Source: Clostridia bacterium
Lineage (GTDB): Bacteria; Bacillota; Clostridia; Christensenellales; Borkfalkiaceae
Direction: 5' to 3'
NCBI GenBank assembly: GCA_017620875.1
Contig: JAGAUH010000153.1
Coordinates: 1 to 5,838 of the forward strand
Length of the DNA stretch: 5,838 nt
Both the position numbers and the translations under genes were made by a program. The notes under the pieces were generated by a model. It saw only the letters and a program-made list of their open reading frames with translations, made no database searches and was not told the origin of the DNA. Below, one piece after another: positions 5,113 through 5,838 of this stretch (the stretch's first letter is position 1; each line of letters begins with the position of its first letter).

Positions 5113-5197
5113 AAAAAAAATTAGGATTGAGAGACCTTTTAAGATAGCCCCGTTATACACTAATATTAGTCCTTCTGTTAAAGCACACACCCTTGCA
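5113..5197 (-). ncRNA. Third small-RNA unit, probably decayed
   Basis: This is a paralogue of the unit at 4980-5067. It keeps the GCAAGG start, the hairpin (ACTAA/TTAGT, 5170-5159) and the block GTGTATAACGGGG. Its terminator stem has two internal mismatches (5150-5143 with 5136-5129) and is separated from the T run by several bases. Its promoter keeps a -10-like TACACT (5203-5208) but has no good -35 (best TTGCGT, 16-base spacer). It is either a weakly expressed copy that reads through into the next unit, or a relic of the tandem duplication. Confidence 0.5.
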
Positions 5198-5231
5198 TAT
5201 ATAGTGTATAGCACTATCTTGCAAACGCAAA

Positions 5232-5411
5232 CAAGTTATTAAAAAATAACTAAATTTTAACACAAAAAACGGTATTTATATATAAATATATAAAGAACAA
5301 AACAAATAAAAAGTGTCGTTAATCGACATATAGGCAGACTTTTGACAAATTTTACCTATTTTTACCACCCTATAAAGCAGACTCAAATATAGACTTATCA
5401 CTAGCAAAACT
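5232..5411. other. Intergenic stretch with small palindromes, no gene seen
   Basis: Small inverted repeats are present, GTTATT/AATAAC near 5235-5250 and TGTCG/CGACA at 5314-5328, and GCAGACT occurs at 5334 and 5377. A TTGACA at 5342 and TATAAA at 5371 are 23 bases apart, too far for a promoter. No coding region or RNA gene can be supported. Confidence 0.45.
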
Positions 5412-5447
5412 GCCATTTTGAGAAAATTTTAATACGCGTGAAAATCT
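5412..5447 (+). repeat. Interspersed repeat, right cluster, unit 1
   Basis: The 36-base unit GCCATTTTGAGAAAATTTTAAT...GTGAAAATCT is the subtype also seen at 450-485. It is followed by a 30-bp flank (5446-5475) shared with 351-380. Confidence 0.6.
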
Positions 5448-5475
5448 TATTATACAATAGTCGCAATTTTTATAC

Positions 5476-5510
5476 TTCATTCTGAGCGAGTACAACGAGC
5501 GTGAGAATCT
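5476..5510 (+). repeat. Interspersed repeat, right cluster, unit 2
   Basis: TTCATTCTGAGCGAG...GTGAGAATCT is the counterpart of 381-415, with 29 of 35 bases identical. The first base has changed from G to T. Confidence 0.75.
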
Positions 5511-5597
5511 TTATTATACTTTAATATAAATTACTTGTATGTTATTCTAAGTTTATAGTAGTAAACGAAAGAATATTTATACCAAACAATATTTAAT

Positions 5598-5627
5598 AGA
5601 CTCTCACGGCTATTGCCTCAGAGTGAC
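5598..5627 (-). repeat. Inverted closing unit of the right cluster
   Basis: It is nearly identical to 584-613 (28 of 30). The interval from the forward unit is 87 bases here and 168 on the left, because the left cluster holds two further units. Confidence 0.75.
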
Positions 5628-5634
5628 AAAAAGA

Positions 5635-5657
5635 ATAATAACCCTGTTGGTTATTAT
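5635..5657. repeat. Hairpin with an AACC-CTGTT-GGTT tip
   Basis: A perfect 9-bp stem (5635-5643 with 5649-5657) closes the loop CTGTT. Its tip closely resembles those of the structured tails at 969-981 and 5773-5838 (AACC, five bases, GGTT). It has no left-hand counterpart. Confidence 0.55.
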
Positions 5658-5692
5658 AGTCTGGTTTTTTCAGTAAACGCAGAAAAACACCT

Positions 5693-5723
5693 AAAAAAAG
5701 GCATTAGGATTTTACCTAATGCC
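5693..5723 (-). terminator. Hairpin terminator in the right composite repeat
   Basis: A perfect 9-bp stem, GGCATTAGG (5700-5708) / CCTAATGCC (5715-5723), has a six-base loop and runs into seven T on the minus strand (5693-5699). On the plus strand GTTTTAATTT follows, so some activity in that direction is possible. It would end a minus-strand transcript entering from beyond the window. Confidence 0.8.
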
Positions 5724-5725
5724 GT

Positions 5726-5781
5726 TTTAATTTAAGCAATGTTATTATTAAACTGACTAGAAACAAGTTATACTAGGCTCG
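5726..5781. repeat. Right copy of the 56-bp paralogous segment
   Basis: It matches 693-748 without gaps at 45 of 56 bases. The order hairpin, this segment, GGCTCG, structured tail is kept intact on this side. Confidence 0.75.
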
Positions 5782-5838
5782 TTAAAGTGAGAGGATTGAA
5801 CTAACCTTTTTGGTTGTGAAAGTCTCGAACTTTAACAG
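5773..5838 (-). other. Structured 3' element, copy 2, running to the window edge
   Basis: On the minus strand GTTAAAG (5836-5830) pairs perfectly with CTTTAAC (5787-5781), with inner pairs GAGA/TCTC and an apical AACC-AAAAA-GGTT hairpin. It matches copy 1 at 938-1004. By analogy with copy 1, which lies between a stop codon and a terminator, it may be the 3' untranslated end of a minus-strand gene beyond the window. Confidence 0.5.

Noticed and set aside
5036..5242. A 68-codon plus-strand open frame across the RNA array
   Set aside because: It crosses two minus-strand promoters and an RNA unit, has repeat-derived composition, and has no SD.
5342..5376. Plus-strand promoter TTGACA ... TATAAA
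   Set aside because: The spacer is 23 bases, too long for a sigma-A promoter, and nothing recognisable lies downstream before the repeats.
5773..5838. A tRNA or tRNA-like gene (7-bp GTTAAAG/CTTTAAC stem and a GTTCAATCC stretch)
   Set aside because: There is no proper T stem, anticodon arm or D arm. The stretch is a single long imperfect hairpin matching the repeat at 938-1004.

Overview
The window is AT-rich DNA, read as a low-GC Bacillota (Clostridia-like) chromosome. The grounds are A/T-rich codons, a strong Shine-Dalgarno (SD) on the large gene, classic T-tailed hairpin terminators, sigma-A type promoters, Xre-family regulators and an InlB/Listeria-Bacteroides-type repeat domain. It is probably an uncultured gut or animal-associated lineage, but that is inference. 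No tRNA, rRNA, transposase, CRISPR array or phage gene is visible.

Layout. (1) 1-280: a tiny Xre-type repressor gene (+) with a near-perfect palindrome over its -10 box, almost no leader, and its own terminator. (2) 281-1034: no protein gene. It holds short interspersed repeats of the GTCATTCTGAGCG...GAGAATCT type, three in one orientation closed by one inverted copy, then a chain of hairpins, two of which are minus-strand terminators. (3) 1035-3926: one large minus-strand gene for a 963-residue secreted or membrane protein: signal peptide, long extracellular part, one membrane helix, then an InlB-type repeat and two possibly related modules on the predicted cytoplasmic side. (4) 3927-4347: very A/T-rich intergenic DNA. 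(5) 4348-4587: a second small Xre-type regulator (+) with a strong terminator. (6) 4752-5231: no protein gene, but a compact minus-strand array of three promoter units about 131 bp apart. The unit nearest 4750 drives a predicted RNA of about 180 nt with two 41-nt repeats, each able to form an H-type pseudoknot, a third possible pseudoknot and a terminator. The other two units encode related RNAs of about 85 nt, the farthest of which looks decayed. (7) 5412-5838: a second, diverged copy of the composite repeat in region 2, in the same orientation.

The most notable content is the minus-strand small-RNA array. Its promoters are near consensus, its terminators are clear, and one hairpin keeps its pairing through a compensatory change between paralogous copies. 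I do not recognise the RNA family. No toxin or other partner gene lies directly downstream, so a type III toxin-antitoxin reading is only an analogy. The large protein gene, second regulator and RNA array are bracketed by two copies of the composite repeat, so the segment between may have been duplicated, inserted or rearranged through those repeats. The genes look like independent single-gene transcription units rather than an operon.
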